From positions 558,001-622,000 of the forward strand of contig OZ037930.1 of assembly GCA_964035575.1 (NCBI GenBank): DNA of 64,000 bases, given 5' to 3'. Within the stretch, counting starts at the first letter, position 1. Every line of letters begins with the position of its first letter. Below, in pieces: positions 9,713 to 20,147 of the stretch. The notes beneath the pieces are model-generated. The model worked only from the letters and a program-made list of their open reading frames with translations, had not been told where the DNA came from and did no database searches. The position numbers were made by a program, and so were the translations under genes. The stretch comes from Rhynchopus sp. YZ270_cl-10. Taxonomy: Eukaryota; Euglenozoa; Diplonemea; Diplonemida; Diplonemidae.

Positions 9713-10067
9713 ATGCGACGTTGTTTCCACTTGGCAAATAAAAGCAAAAGAGGGAGAGGTGTTGTTGCTTTCGTGACACATAACGTACTTGGTACTCCTG
9801 ATAACCCCATTTTGCGTGATGTTTTGTATGTACAAGAGAGAGAAAAAAAAACGAAAATAAATACAACACCAAAAAATACGAGAGTGTGTAACATCATTAC
9901 CGCGGCAAAAGAAGTGAAGGGGGGAGGTTCTTGTGTGCACACATCGATGTTCTGTAGCAAGACGATGCACGCCAATGACAACCACTTCACCGACAGTCTC
10001 TGCCGAAGCGACTCTTCACAGAACACTCTGTGTGCCATGCACACCACCACGATGCATCGCAACATCC
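9713..10067. other. Intergenic between element and LRR gene B
   Basis: Contains a stretch also found in LRR 5' flanks (gcaaaagagggagaggtgtt at about 9743), a half-element starting ggtactcctgataacc near 9791, A-rich DNA, then the 3' flank shared with gene A (9998-10067). No gene seen. Confidence 0.5.
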
Positions 10068-10506
10068 TTATGTACCTTTGTTTTTGTCCCGGATAGCTCT
10101 CAATGCTGGAAAGTCGTATGTTTCTAAAGAAGTGCAACCTTCAAGAAAACCGCTCTCAATTAGCGTCACACCACAAAGCCCTGCGAAGTCGATGGAGGTT
10201 AACGACGTGCAATTACGTAAGAAGTTGTGTCCAAGGCTTGTGACACTACTCAGTCCTGCAAAGTCGATGGAGGTTAATGACGTGCAACCTGATAAGAAGT
10301 AGTCCCCAAGGCTTGCGACACTGCTGAATCCTGCAAAGTTGATGGAGGTTAACGACATGCAACTTGATAAGAAGTACTTCCCAAGGCTTGCGACATTGCC
10401 CAGTCCTGCAAAATCGATTGACCTCAACGACATGCAACTAGATAAGAAGTTGTTCCCAACGCATGCGACACTGCTCAGTCCTGCAAAATCGATGGAGGTT
10501 AATGAC

Positions 10507-11121
10507 ATATTAAACTTGAAAAAACGTGATCCACCCCCGCAAAAAGAAAAACCAGCAAAAGGGAAGGATGGCACCACGGTGTGCCAGAGAGTGGCTTGAT
10601 CCCATTTGCTGACTGAAACCCAACAAAGAAGCGACACCTAAGTGAACAGGGGCCGTATACCACCGCTGGTGGCCTAGGTTAGTATATAAGCCAGGTCAAG
10701 GTCCGCACTCTGGCAGCGTCAAAAGAAATAAACAACAATAAAACCACCAGTCATTCCAATGGGAGGAACGAATGACTGGCATCTCCTAATTCTCTAAACT
10801 GCGGTGAGTGGAACACCCAACTGATGCAAACCACTGCCGCAGGTTAGCACCTACAAAAAGCAAAGAAAAGCAAAGAAAAGAAAAGCAAAAGCTCTGCATG
10901 GTCGTAAAGTAGGTGCAGGGTCGCTTAAATCCCTGAGGGCACAAAAAGCCCAGCATACACCTCCTCCAGTTGCTTTGGACCCTCCAGTATCATGTGCCCG
11001 GGTTTGCAAAAGTGCAATGCAACCATCCCACGCGTGGCCTTCGTTCACTCAAAAAAGAGATTATATCCGGGGACGCCAGGGCAAAAATGCCGGGGGGCTG
11101 CCACCTCACGTTTTTGTCCCC
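10507..11121. mobile_element. 615-bp insertion in LRR gene B with 18-bp direct repeats
   Basis: Flanked by identical 18-bp copies of tcgatggaggttaatgac (10489-10506 and 11122-11139). Joining the flanks restores a normal 69-bp LRR unit. Because LRR units resemble each other, part of the 18 bp may be repeat consensus rather than a target duplication. Inside are a TATA-like tatataa near 10682, AATAAA-like motifs near 10730 and an inverted pair around gtcattcc/ggaacgaatgac near 10752. The ends share AAAAACGTGA in inverted orientation. No ORF and no second copy in the window; class unknown. Confidence 0.65.
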
Positions 11122-11913
11122 TCGATGGAGGTTAATGACGTGCAATTTGATAAGAAGTGGTTCTCAAGACTTGTGACACTCCTCAGTCCTGCAAAGTCGA
11201 TTGAAGTTAAATACGTGCAACGTGATAAGAAGTCGTCCCCAAGGCTTGCGACATTGCTCAGTCCTGCAAAATCGATTGACCTCAACGACATGCAACTATA
11301 TAAGAAGTTGTTCCCAAGGCATGTGACAGTGCCCAGTCCTGCAAAGTCGATGGAAGCTAACGCCGTGCAACTATATAAGAAGTCGTTCTCAAGATTTGTG
11401 ACACTCCTCAATCCTGCAAAGTCGATTGAAGTTAAATTCGTACAACCTGATAAGAAGAACTCCCCAAGGCGTGTGAGACTGCTCAATCCTGCAAAGTCGA
11501 TGGAGGTGAACGTCTTGCAACCTGATAAGAAGTAGTTCCCAAGGCTTGTGACACTGCTCAGTCCTGCAAAGTTGATGGAGGTTAACGACGAGCAACGTGA
11601 TAAGAAGTGGTTGCCAACGCTTGTGACACTTCCCAATCCTGCAAAGTTGATTGAAGTTACCGCCGTGCAATCTGATAAGAAGCCATCCCCAAGGCTTGTG
11701 ACATTGCTCAATCCTGCAAAGTTGATGGAGGTTAACGACATGCAATCTGATAAGAAGTTGTTCCCAAGGCTTGTGACGCTGCTCAACCTTGCAAAGTCGC
11801 TGGAGGTTAACGACGTGCAACCTGCTAAGAAGCCGTGCCCAAGCTTTGTGACACTCTCCAATCCTGCAAAGTCAAAAGTGCGCAATGACGTGCACTCGAA
11901 CAGGAAGTGTTTA

Positions 11914-12436
11914 AACCCCCCTCACAGCTATTGTTTACATATTTTTATGTAAATAGTATTCGTGCATGTAAATAATACATGTAAATAATTTAAATGTAAA
12001 TAGTACATGTAAATAATTATCACTCATGTATTGTTTACATTTTCCACACCTCCCCTGTAGGGTAACCGAAGGTGAAGTGAGGTATAGTATTGAAATTGAT
12101 GTGGGTGTAGGGTCAATTTTACAAACTCGGATTTTGTGAAAATTTTTGGCCGAAAATGGGCCCCACCTAGTGACCGGGCTCATATTTTCCAAAATTTAAG
12201 TGGTCAAAAAATTGTCCAATTTTCAACATCGACCCCACCATTTTCTGGACAGATTCCGGAAATTCCAAAAAATTGTGTTTTTGGTCACGAATCCGCACCC
12301 CGTCACCAAAAACCGGCAAAAAAAAGGGGGTGTAAATAAATAATTCGGATGTAAATAGTAATTGGATGTAAATAATAGCTGTGAATAATTATATGTAAAC
12401 AATACCTGTATGTAAACAATAGTTGGGAGGGGGGTT
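11914..12436. mobile_element. 523-bp TA-flanked element inserted in LRR gene B
   Basis: Inverted ends AACCCCCCTC...CTATTGTTTACAT with TA on both sides (11912-11913, 12437-12438). Removing the element plus one TA gives gtgtttacctattctcgtg, exactly what intact gene A shows at 7578-7596, so the empty site is known. The subterminal parts are rich in tgtaaataat motifs on both sides, and the centre (about 12110-12320) has gaccccacc-type motifs. No ORF. Termini and TA target fit a Tc1/mariner-type non-autonomous element. Confidence 0.88.
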
Positions 12437-12929
12437 TACCTATTCTCGTGACGTTGCGCAACCCAGACAAGTTTATTGATTCCAATGACGAACACCTGGA
12501 TAAGAAGTTGCTACCAATTGCAGTAATAGCCAACGGGGCACTCAGATCAAGGCTGCGTAACTTAGTTCTTGCGAGGAACCTGTTAGGGCTTACAGTTACA
12601 ACTTCTGCCTGCAGAAACAACTGCGCTACCTTGGGGTCTTTCACACGCGCAAGCCTCTCTGGTGTGAGGTCTCTCTCACCCAATGCACGAAGAGCTGCAA
12701 TGGCTTCTTGCTTATAATCTCTCTGCGTCAACACGACTGTGTCGCCAGCACTCAGCGCTGTGATGTTGAAGTCCTCTCCTTCGCCGTTCCCTCCGAAGTC
12801 CATGTGAAAGGTGTCTTCAGCAAACCCCACTGCAGTTGCCACCTTCCGCCGCAGCTGCTTCGCTGTGTCATCCACATCCACATCGACGACGTGCGTCTTG
12901 CCATCAAATCCCTCGATGTTGAGTTCCAT

Positions 12930-13380
12930 TTGTGTTTTGTGTGTTTTCTGTTGTGGGAGTGGTGGAGGATCAGTGGCAAGGCGACAAACCACCTTGGCAG
13001 TTCATCTTCACGGGAGAACAAATCGTATGCATCCCAGGAAAGTGACGAGAAGTACGGCTTCGGCACACACCTCATTATTCAAATAAGAGTGTGGCAGAAA
13101 AGAGGACAAATCAGCAGACCATTTTATCGAGAGGTTCTGTCTGGTCAGGCCTTTTGCCGCCAAAGGCCTTGTGTTTCATGAAAACACCAAAACGAAACTG
13201 ATGAGATGGAGACTAAGCAGTGTTCAAGTGTGAGTAGCAAAAGAGGGAGAGGTGTTGTTGCTTTCGTCACACATAACGCACTGTCTTTTTTTTTTCCATC
13301 CTCTTCGATACAAACCTACCTGCGGACCCACCGACCCCACCCCACACCCCACCCACTGCAATAAAACGGAAGAAGAGGCT
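12930..13380 (-). promoter_or_regulatory. 5' flank of LRR gene B (long conserved form)
   Basis: About 450 bp nearly identical to 30208-30655 (gene C). The first 310 bp also match 34524-34838 (gene D). Landmarks going upstream: ttgtgttttgtgtg at the start codon, aagtacggcttcggcacaca, aagaggacaaatcagc, tggtcaggccttttgccgcc, gcaaaagagggagaggtgtt and a C-rich cccaccccacaccccaccc block. An open frame continues upstream of MELN in B, C and D but not in A. It probably holds promoter and leader; no known element recognised. Confidence 0.6.
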
Positions 13381-14566
13381 GCCAAACTGAAGCAGGAGGG
13401 TGAGAACGGTCAGTTTTTTTTTTCCCCCACTCGAACCAAACAGAGTTTTGCTGCGCCTCTTTCGACAAGCCACCGAGGTGCGTCAGGACTCATCCGTAGT
13501 GTAGTGCGTATAGGAACCATTGGGGTCATCTGGGGGGCAAAAATCCAAAATAGTACACAAAAAAGGGAGTTTTGTAGCCGCCATTTGCCACATTACATCG
13601 TGATTAGTCAGACAAAAGGCAGAGAGATACGTAAAGAGCACTACTTTGGAAAAAGCAGCTTGCCATTTTTTTGTAGGGTTGATGTTGTTATTGACACAAT
13701 AGGTTTCTAGACATAATGTCACCTTTTCTTTTGTGGAGCCACTCCACACGGCTTCTGGGGGATTTTACAATGCAATCTCATGGTGAAGAGTGGAATGCAT
13801 GCTTACGGCAGGTACGCTACCTTTTCTTCTCTCTCCACCCAATTTTGAGTTTTTGGGGAAGTTTGAACACTCACCTCTCCATCTCTTCGTCTCCGAGCTT
13901 TTTTTTGACAACTAGAACGGGAACCACTCAACAGAACTTTTTTCACTTTTTTTTTTTTTTTTGAAAACTTGGTCAGGGCGTTCGCTATCGCCATCGTTTT
14001 TTCCTGATCGTGGCGAAATGCCAAAAAACCCGAAATTTTTGCTTTTTTACTAGTGCTTAAAATAGGTCAAAAAAAATTTTCCGCCGGAGAGAAGCTAGTT
14101 CGTGGGGGGTGAATCCCTGGTACTGAGTGGTCAAAAAAAATTTGCGATTTGCGCGTGATCCCTTCCCCAGCACAAGTGCTATTACAGCTGCACTTTCCTG
14201 ACTAAAACCAGCAAAACGATGGAGAATTTCATCAATCCCCCCTCACTGAGGGTCTCTTTGTGTTGTTTAATCAAACAGATGTACAAGAGAGAGGCATCCG
14301 TCATATGAGACTTCATCCTTATTTTGATTATTTTCAATAAACTAAAACGTCTCTCTGCCGTTGAAGGTAGAGTTGACACGAGTAGTGACACCTTCTATAA
14401 CAGGGGCTTCACCAGACTGCAGGATTGAGGAGCGGGAGTGCTGGGGAAACTTCCTCTCACGGCAGGCGGGTTTGCGGAACAGTGGACACCCCTCTGCGAC
14501 CCCCCCTCCGGGGGGTCGACAGGGTGGTGGGGAGAAATCTCTCTCTCTTTATTTTTTTTTCTCCCC
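13381..14566. other. Gene-free stretch with homopolymers
   Basis: No supported gene. Contains T-runs (13938-13963), a short duplicated gcatgcttacggcaggtacgc-like patch near 13795 and a C/G-rich hairpin near 14498 (cccccctccggggggtcg). Nothing else recognised. Confidence 0.4.
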
Positions 14567-14600
14567 TTTTTTTATTTATTTATTTATTTATTTATTTATA
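14567..14600. repeat. (TTTA)n microsatellite
   Basis: Eight or so tandem TTTA units immediately left of the CAGGG-ended element. Confidence 0.9.
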
Positions 14601-14712
14601 CAGGGTTTCGCCCCGGTGGGGCGAAGCCCTGGGGCGAAATAAAATGTCATTTTTTCAGGAAAAATTTTTTTTAACGAAAAAAAATATTTTTCGCCCCGGG
14701 GCGAACGCCCTG
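14601..14712. mobile_element. 112-bp CAGGG-ended inverted-repeat element
   Basis: Ends CAGGGTTTCGCCCCGG and CCGGGGCGAACGCCCTG are imperfect inverted repeats. The left end is itself a hairpin (CAGGGTTTCGCCCC...GGGGCGAAGCCCTG). The centre is A/T-rich. No clear target duplication. The right end abuts micro-repeat family 1 (14711-14756). Confidence 0.6.
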
Positions 14713-14756
14713 AACTTGGTTGTTTTAGTGTAGACACCCGAAGATGAACTCCACTA
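14711..14756 (-). repeat. Micro-repeat family 1 copy
   Basis: Contains gaacttggttgttttagtg then cacccgaagatgaactccac, as in the other six copies. Its usual A-tail side is replaced by the CAGGG element, suggesting that element or a rearrangement removed the tail. Confidence 0.75.
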
Positions 14757-14836
14757 TATTTTTTTTTTCCATTTTCAAAAAAAAAATTCTGCTGATGTTC
14801 AACAGAACTTTGTTTAGGTGGCGGCCCCTCCCCTAA

Positions 14837-15883
14837 TCAGTCTTGACCTTCACCTTCTAACCCTCCTAACAGGTTGTGATGTGCCGCCATTCTGAGAAGC
14901 TGTGTTACAAACCCATCATTCCCTTGCAAGACTACGGGACGTGCACTGTGTATCATCACGACAGCATCACGCAGCGCACGCTTTTCCACTGCCATAAGAC
15001 ACCCTGCGACAAGCGTCGCGCTGCGGTTGATCCCTTGGAAACAGTGCACCAGGACCACCCCCCCGGCTTCCTTCTGTTCCCTCACGAGAGTCGCCACCTC
15101 AGCCATATGCCTTTCCAGAAGCGGGTAGGCGGGGTCATCTAGCGCAGCTATTTCATGATACCCTATTCCGGTCCCCTCGTACGTCCCTGCATTAGTTTTG
15201 CATTGCGAAGGCGCACAGTTGACCACCAAAGAAACCGACATCGTCCCAAGCAATGCCACATTCTTCGCCGCCTTCCCATCCGATAGCAATAAATACGGTG
15301 CGATCACTGCCGGCTTCCCCAGCCCTTTTGCTCCATAATTCGGCTGGATCAACCCTCTAAGAACGTCCACCATCCTTTCCTCCTCTTCTCCCGAGAGCTT
15401 CCGCACCTCCTCCTCCTCTTCTTCCTCCTCCTCCTCCCTTCCATCCTCGACCCTCTCCACTACTTTATCCGCCGATTGAAAGGTATCTGAATAAGGATCC
15501 AAATCCGTTGAAGGCGTCGAAGCGGTGGAGGAGGAGGAAGGGGAGGAGGGGGTTGTGGAGGTGTGGTGGTCAGCAGATGGTGCCGGGTGGGGTGTGGGAA
15601 GGTGTTGTTTTTGCTTTTTAGGGGGTTTCGCGGCGCGTTGTGGGGCATGGCGGTGTGCGCAGCCATATATGCAGTGAATATTACGGCGTTGGGCCAGCTT
15701 CTCCTGCTTCGCCCTGCTGATCCGCGAACGCTCCTCAAGTTCCTTCAGCTTTTTCATGTGAGATTTAACCCTCAGACCGTTCTGCATTCCGCGTAAGTGT
15801 GGGTCACTCAAAGCATCATAAGCCGGCATTTTATCACCAGGTATCACATCATTCCAATTAGATTGCTTTGTTCCGTAGTTCAT
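14837..15883 (-). CDS. Dual-specificity protein phosphatase (348 aa)
   Basis: Cysteine-dependent phosphatase that removes phosphate from Tyr and Ser/Thr. The C-terminal half (about 190-340) carries the catalytic loop VHCFQGINRSATL (HCx5R, Cys near residue 280). It is preceded by a candidate general-acid Asp in AALDDPAYPLL and followed by the helix ending LQGNDGFVTQLL, as in DUSP-type enzymes. The N-terminal half is low complexity: basic near 45-90, Pro/Ser/Thr-rich near 95-130, and a run of Glu near 155-165. No membrane segment or MAPK-binding domain recognised. The start codon is preceded on the coding strand by a pyrimidine-rich stretch. Single uninterrupted frame. Substrate unknown. Confidence 0.88.
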   Translation of the reverse strand: MNYGTKQSNWNDVIPGDKMPAYDALSDPHLRGMQNGLRVKSHMKKLKELEERSRISRAKQEKLAQRRNIHCIYGCAHRHAPQRAAKPPKKQKQHLPTPHPAPSADHHTSTTPSSPSSSSTASTPSTDLDPYSDTFQSADKVVERVEDGREEEEEEEEEEVRKLSGEEEERMVDVLRGLIQPNYGAKGLGKPAVIAPYLLLSDGKAAKNVALLGTMSVSLVVNCAPSQCKTNAGTYEGTGIGYHEIAALDDPAYPLLERHMAEVATLVREQKEAGGVVLVHCFQGINRSATLVAGCLMAVEKRALRDAVVMIHSARPVVLQGNDGFVTQLLRMAAHHNLLGGLEGEGQD

Positions 15884-16882
15884 AATAAAACAGAGAGAAA
15901 AGAAAGCAAATTAGGAGAGGGAAAGAATAAAGGGGAAAAGGTTGAGAAGATAGACTGGTGCTTTACCGGGAAAACAAAAACAAAAATAGTTTGAGTTGCA
16001 AGATTTTGAGTAAAAGAGATATGGGGGGGGAAAAATATCGATTGAACTGTGAAGTACGGTGGGGAAGGAGGAGGGGGAAAAGGGGAAAAAAAAACCCAAA
16101 AGAGTAACCCGATGGAAAAGATGACCAGGAGGGGGGGGGGTGTGTGGGAGGAATTCTGTCGTGCAAAATTGATTATTTATTGAAGTGGGGCATATGCGAA
16201 ATGGAAAAGGGGGAGAAGAGAGGGGGTATATTTTCATTTACTTTTTGTTTTGTTTTGTTTTAGAGTGGAGAAAGGTTTGTGTTTTTTTTTTTTTTAATTT
16301 TTTTTTTTGAAAAAACGGGAGGGGGGGCTATTTTGTGAACTTTCCGGGGAAAAGAATAAACCAAAAATATACTAGACTTCTCTGATGTTTGTACAAAAAA
16401 AAAAAAGAAAAGAGTAAAAAAACTTGAAAGATGAATACGCATGCACGATCTCAACATAGTGTTTCATATACTAACTATTCTACTGAATAGAAGGTATAAT
16501 AGGGTGCACTAAATGTACCCAAACTGCCTGCACGATCTCAATATAATATAAAAGACAGCGTGTCAGATGAATGTGACTCTCATGCACGCACATCTTAGAG
16601 ATTGGTAAGAAAGTGGGTTGTGGCACCCAGGGGGTTTCGCGCATATTGCGAATAGAGGATGAACACACAGACACAGAGGGGGCGAGGCTACATCAGTTCT
16701 GAAAAGTGCATTTTTCTTTTTTGTAAGATGAACCTAAGCCTCTTCTCTGTGCTTCATCAAAAAAAAAACTGAAATTACAAAAAAGGATACTGGGGGCTTT
16801 TGCAATTGAAAAAACACTGTTGATAGGGAACTATGGATGGCCCCGCAAAAAAAAGGGGGGAACCTTGAAATACTTACGCGAG
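15884..16882. other. A/T-rich gene-free stretch
   Basis: Purine-rich just upstream of the phosphatase gene (its likely promoter side), then G-runs (16129-16140), T- and A-runs and the hairpin repeat at 16461-16498. The phrase gcacgatctcaa occurs twice (16443, 16530). A short gtaagatgaacctaagcctc repeat is at 16723. No gene supported. Confidence 0.5.
16461..16498. repeat. ATTCTACTGAATAGAAGGTATA hairpin repeat
   Basis: A 30-40-bp imperfect palindrome (tatac...tattctactgaatagaaggtata). Other copies at 57138-57175 and 62420-62458. Copies here and at 62.4 kb are followed by ggtgcactaaat. Confidence 0.75.
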
Positions 16883-17056
16883 CGGTTGTCAGGTCCAGGT
16901 TGGGAGCAAATTGGGAGATAAATCAACAATCGGGGAGTTTGAATGGGTTTTTATGAAGTTTTTGTTATGTTTGCTTTGTGCTCTTGTTTTTTTTGTTTTT
17001 TTTTTTTTGGGGGGCTTTTGTAACATGTTAGCTTTTGTTTGTTTTTTTCTCTTTAA

Positions 17057-18659
17057 CCCTATAAGAGCCAAGCCATATTTTCAAGCCACTTATGAGTTTT
17101 GGTTTTTGGGGCTCTCCAACCGGTAAAGGGACCCCAGATGCAAATTTTTGATCGTACCTGGCCGCAATTGAAAGATTTTGAACACGGCTTTCAATTCCAT
17201 ATTTTTAAGTTTTTTTTCGAAAAAAAATGTTATCCCCAAAATGAGGTGAGCATAAAATCCACTTTTTGCTTTTTTACTAATTCGGCCGGCCGAGGAAAAA
17301 CACGTAAATTATTTCTGTCCGAAAATGGCGTTATTTGAAAGATTGATCACAAAATCTTTTCAAAGAAAAGAAAATCGAGCAAAAAGTCCTAGTAGAACCC
17401 AACTTATATGAGTGCAGCTCTGTTAGCAGCCATGTCTAAAACTGATTTCCTTAACGATTTACACTGAAACATGGCTAAAAACGTAAAAAAGGGGCGATTT
17501 TTCACAATTTGGGCATCTCCTGAGGTCGAAAGCCCCCAGAATGGGTTGGAACGACCCTGTGACCCGAAAATCCATGAAAAAAGCGCCCCGAAATACGAAA
17601 AAACAGTGAAAATTCGGCTTACTGTGTGCTCTGCATAGGTCGTGTGTGTGGGGTGTTTTTGTGGTTTTGGTGGCAACTCGCCCCAGCATCCAAATGGCAA
17701 ACAGATGCACAAAGGTTTTCGATTTTTGCTTATTTTAAAAGATTTGAGTCAAATAGTTTCCCCATTAACCAAAGGATTTTTACGAAAACAAGCAGAACCA
17801 TTATCAGATCATGATGACCCTTAGCCATAACCATGTCCTTCGGGTCGAAAGGGTGCCTCTTGGGTGGGTAGCAGTCCACAGATCCAAAGTGCAATCAGAT
17901 GCGTAAAAGTTTTCGATTTTTGTTTCTTTTGAAAGATTCGTGTCAAAATCTTTGAAATATATAAAAATATTTTAACGAAAACGAGTAGAACCTCAGACAG
18001 AGCATGGGGTGTCATTGAGGAACCAGAATAGGGGGTGCTCGTCCAAAGGGCTTTGAAAAGTGGCACGACTCCCCCCCCAGCATCGAAAGTATTATCCGAT
18101 GCATAAAAGTTTTCGATTCTTGCTTCTTTTGAAAGATCGGTGCAAATTCTTTCCACATAAAAAAAATGTTTTTACGAAAATGAGTAGACCCTATGTCAGA
18201 GCACGTTGTCCTACAGATTTTAGAATGTGGGGGGGTCACAGGGGTGCCCACACCCCCACCCCGCCTCCCCCCAGCATCGAAAGTAATATCCGATGCATAA
18301 AAGTTTTCGATTCTTGCTTCTTTTGAAAGATCGGCGAAAAATCTTTCGAAATATATAAAAATATGTGTTCACAAAAAATGGGTAGAACCCGACTAAGGGC
18401 TTGTAGGCATTGGGTATCGCGAAAGGTACATATTTGGGGTGTGGGTGAAAAAACGTCACTTTTGGTGAAAGTAGCACCCCAGCCCCCAGCACCGAAAGTA
18501 ATATCAGATGCACAAAAGTTTTCGACTCTTGCTTCTTTTGAAAGATCGGTGCAAATTCTTTCCACATAAAAAAAATATTTTTACGAAAATGAGTTGAACC
18601 TGTCTAAAATCATGGCGTCATTTCGAAAGCCATTAAAGTGGCTCTTGGCTCTTATAGGG
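17057..18659. mobile_element. 1.6-kb piggyBac-like non-autonomous element (TTAA)
   Basis: Ends CCCTATAAGAGCCAAG and its complement are flanked by TTAA on both sides (17053-17056, 18660-18663). TTAA duplication with a CCC-starting terminus is the signature of piggyBac-type transposons. Its 1,603 bp hold no transposase and are largely filled by a tandem array (17689-18600). Class is inferred from the ends alone. Confidence 0.78.
17689..18600. repeat. Five tandem units of about 195 bp inside the TTAA element
   Basis: Units begin near 17689, 17883, 18078, 18273 and 18480. Each carries agatgcataaaagttttcga-like and cttcttttgaaagatcgg-like cores, then a tttttacgaaaa box and gtagaacc. A weaker unit may lie at 17345-17410. 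Units differ by 10-25%, so the array is not young. Confidence 0.8.
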
Positions 18660-18854
18660 TTAAATCAACAATCGGGGGTGTGCATTTTTCATTGTGCACT
18701 CCCTAGTGGGTGAGCAGAAGAATGAACACTCCCCGTAAAAGCAGTTCCATTATCCCCCCGAGTCTTTGCTCTCCCAATTTACCCCACTACCTGGACCTGA
18801 CAACCGTGTGGTCGTAACCAACTCACTTCACCAGGTGGATTTTGAAATATGTTG

Positions 18855-19214
18855 GGGAAGGCTCGTTTTTCCTTTTAATGTTACAAAGTAACAATAAACC
18901 ATTTTTCCCGTTGACCCCCCCCTCCCCACCCCCCTATGTTACACGGAAAAACCGTTTTTCCGAATTGTCATTTATTGTAACAACAAGGCGCAGTGGACGT
19001 GCACATCCGAAAACACCCACATTTGCATTTCCGGAATCCGTCCGCACTGTGGTGGGGTCAATCTGCCGAAATGGGCAAGTTCTTGTTGTTGGAAAAAGCC
19101 ACTTTTTCCCGCCATTGTTACAAAAAAAAAAGTTTTTTTCCCGGATTTCGGTCGGACCCCCTCCCCCCCCTTTATTGTTACTTTGTAACATTAAATGGAA
19201 AAACGAGCCTTCCC
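18855..19214. mobile_element. GGGAAGGCTCG inverted-repeat element with TTG duplication
   Basis: 360 bp. Inverted ends of about 44 bp starting GGGAAGGCTCGTTTTTCC differ by one base between the two sides, with TTG on each flank (18852-18854, 19215-19217). Related sequence: the 63-bp palindrome at 50370-50432 and a half-copy near 55475-55507. The interior phrase cactgtggtggggtca also occurs in variant form near 21897. No ORF. Confidence 0.8.
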
Positions 19215-19552
19215 TTGCCCTTATGCACATACACAGCAAAAGAAGTAGGACCACATCCCGCAGGAGGACCAAATCCACAAGAAGACTTTTATGCGAGCAA
19301 AAAAAAAAAAAAAACTGAAAAACTGTACTTTGGGTTTGTGTTGGCTTGTGAGGGGATATGGGTAATGAAACTCACAGAAAAAAAGAAGAAGAAAACTTGA
19401 AAATATGAATGTACCCCCTCCTCCACACATACCACACTTCTTCAAGAGGGAAAAGACGGAACCACTCGACTGAACAAAACTGAAAAGGGGTAGAAAGTTG
19501 TACTGAAAAAAAAGAGGCCTTTTTTTGGCCTCCCTTCAATAGAAGTCGTGGT

Positions 19553-19955
19553 ACACATGTCTGCAATTTTTTGGAGTGTTTTTTTTTTTTCTATTGAAAC
19601 CACGGTTGCACAAAAAATGACTAAAGGGTGTAGTGTGTGTGATACTAATAGTGGTGTTCTTGAAATCAGTGAAAAAAAAACCCGTCAAGGCCAATATAGG
19701 TGGTGTGGCCGACGACCCCAAAATAGCACAAAAATAGCACAAAAATAGTACCCCCTTTCAGCTACACCAATAGGGGGTCATCCATCGTGCATAATCGTGC
19801 ACCATCAGACGTCATCTGGCGTCATCCCGCAGACTGGAAAACGCTCCACGCATGTCTGCAATTTTTGGAGCGTTTTGCTATTGAAAACACGGTTGCACAA
19901 AAAATGACCAAAGGGTGTAGTGTGTGTGATACTAATAGCGGTGTTCCTGAAACCC
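19553..19955. repeat. Local direct duplication of about 105 bp
   Basis: 19553-19665 and 19850-19955 match (catgtctgcaattttttgga, cacggttgcacaaaaaatga, gggtgtagtgtgtgtgatac cores), about 300 bp apart. Differences are mostly homopolymer length. The intervening DNA has no gene. Confidence 0.8.
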
Positions 19956-20147
19956 CCCGTCAAGGATATGACAAAAGAGAGAGGTAATCTGACAGTCTTG
20001 TATTCACTGTCCAGTTTTTATCACACCATATTTTTTTTTTTTTGCAGAGCAAATGTACCACTGGGAGGACTGCTTCTAGAAGGGAGTGTCAAAAGAAAGG
20101 GAGGAGAACAGGCTTGTAAGGAGATGAATGCGCATTGTGTGCGCACA

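Larger units (their letters stand above)
10068..12929 (-). pseudogene. Ubiquitin-like/LRR gene, copy B, split by two insertions
   Basis: Three pieces on one strand make a full family member. 12929-12437 carries the MELNIEGFDG head to NVTRIGK; 11913-11122 carries middle repeats; 10506-10068 carries the last repeats and the LETYDFPALRAI end. They are separated by an element of 523 bp (11914-12436) and one of 615 bp (10507-11121). Each insertion adds in-frame stops when read through. The remaining sequence is as well kept as in copies A, C and D, so the insertions look recent. The first insertion could in principle be removed as an intron (see findings), so pseudogene status is likely but not proven. 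Repeats are about 20, between those of A and C. Confidence 0.85.
16883..18806. mobile_element. Outer inverted-repeat element enclosing a TTAA-flanked element
   Basis: Inverted ends CGGTTGTCAGGTCCAGGT at 16883-16900 and 18789-18806, continuing as gcaaattgggaga against tctcccaattta. The interior 17057-18659 is a separate element. Just inside both junctions a similar phrase, taaatcaacaatcggggg, is present (16919 and 18661). No target duplication around the outer ends was found. No coding capacity. Confidence 0.7.

Noticed and set aside
10507-11121. Assignment of the 615-bp insertion to a retroelement class
   Set aside because: TATA-like and AATAAA-like motifs alone do not establish a class; ends and duplication length are ambiguous.
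8087-13128. The 175-bp segment missing from gene A's 5' flank as a spliced-out intron
   Set aside because: The linker in A does not equal the joined flanks of B, C and D, so it is not a clean intron loss.
17689-18600. CRISPR-like regular array
   Set aside because: Units are long (about 195 bp), diverged and without unique spacers; it is a tandem repeat inside a eukaryotic transposon.
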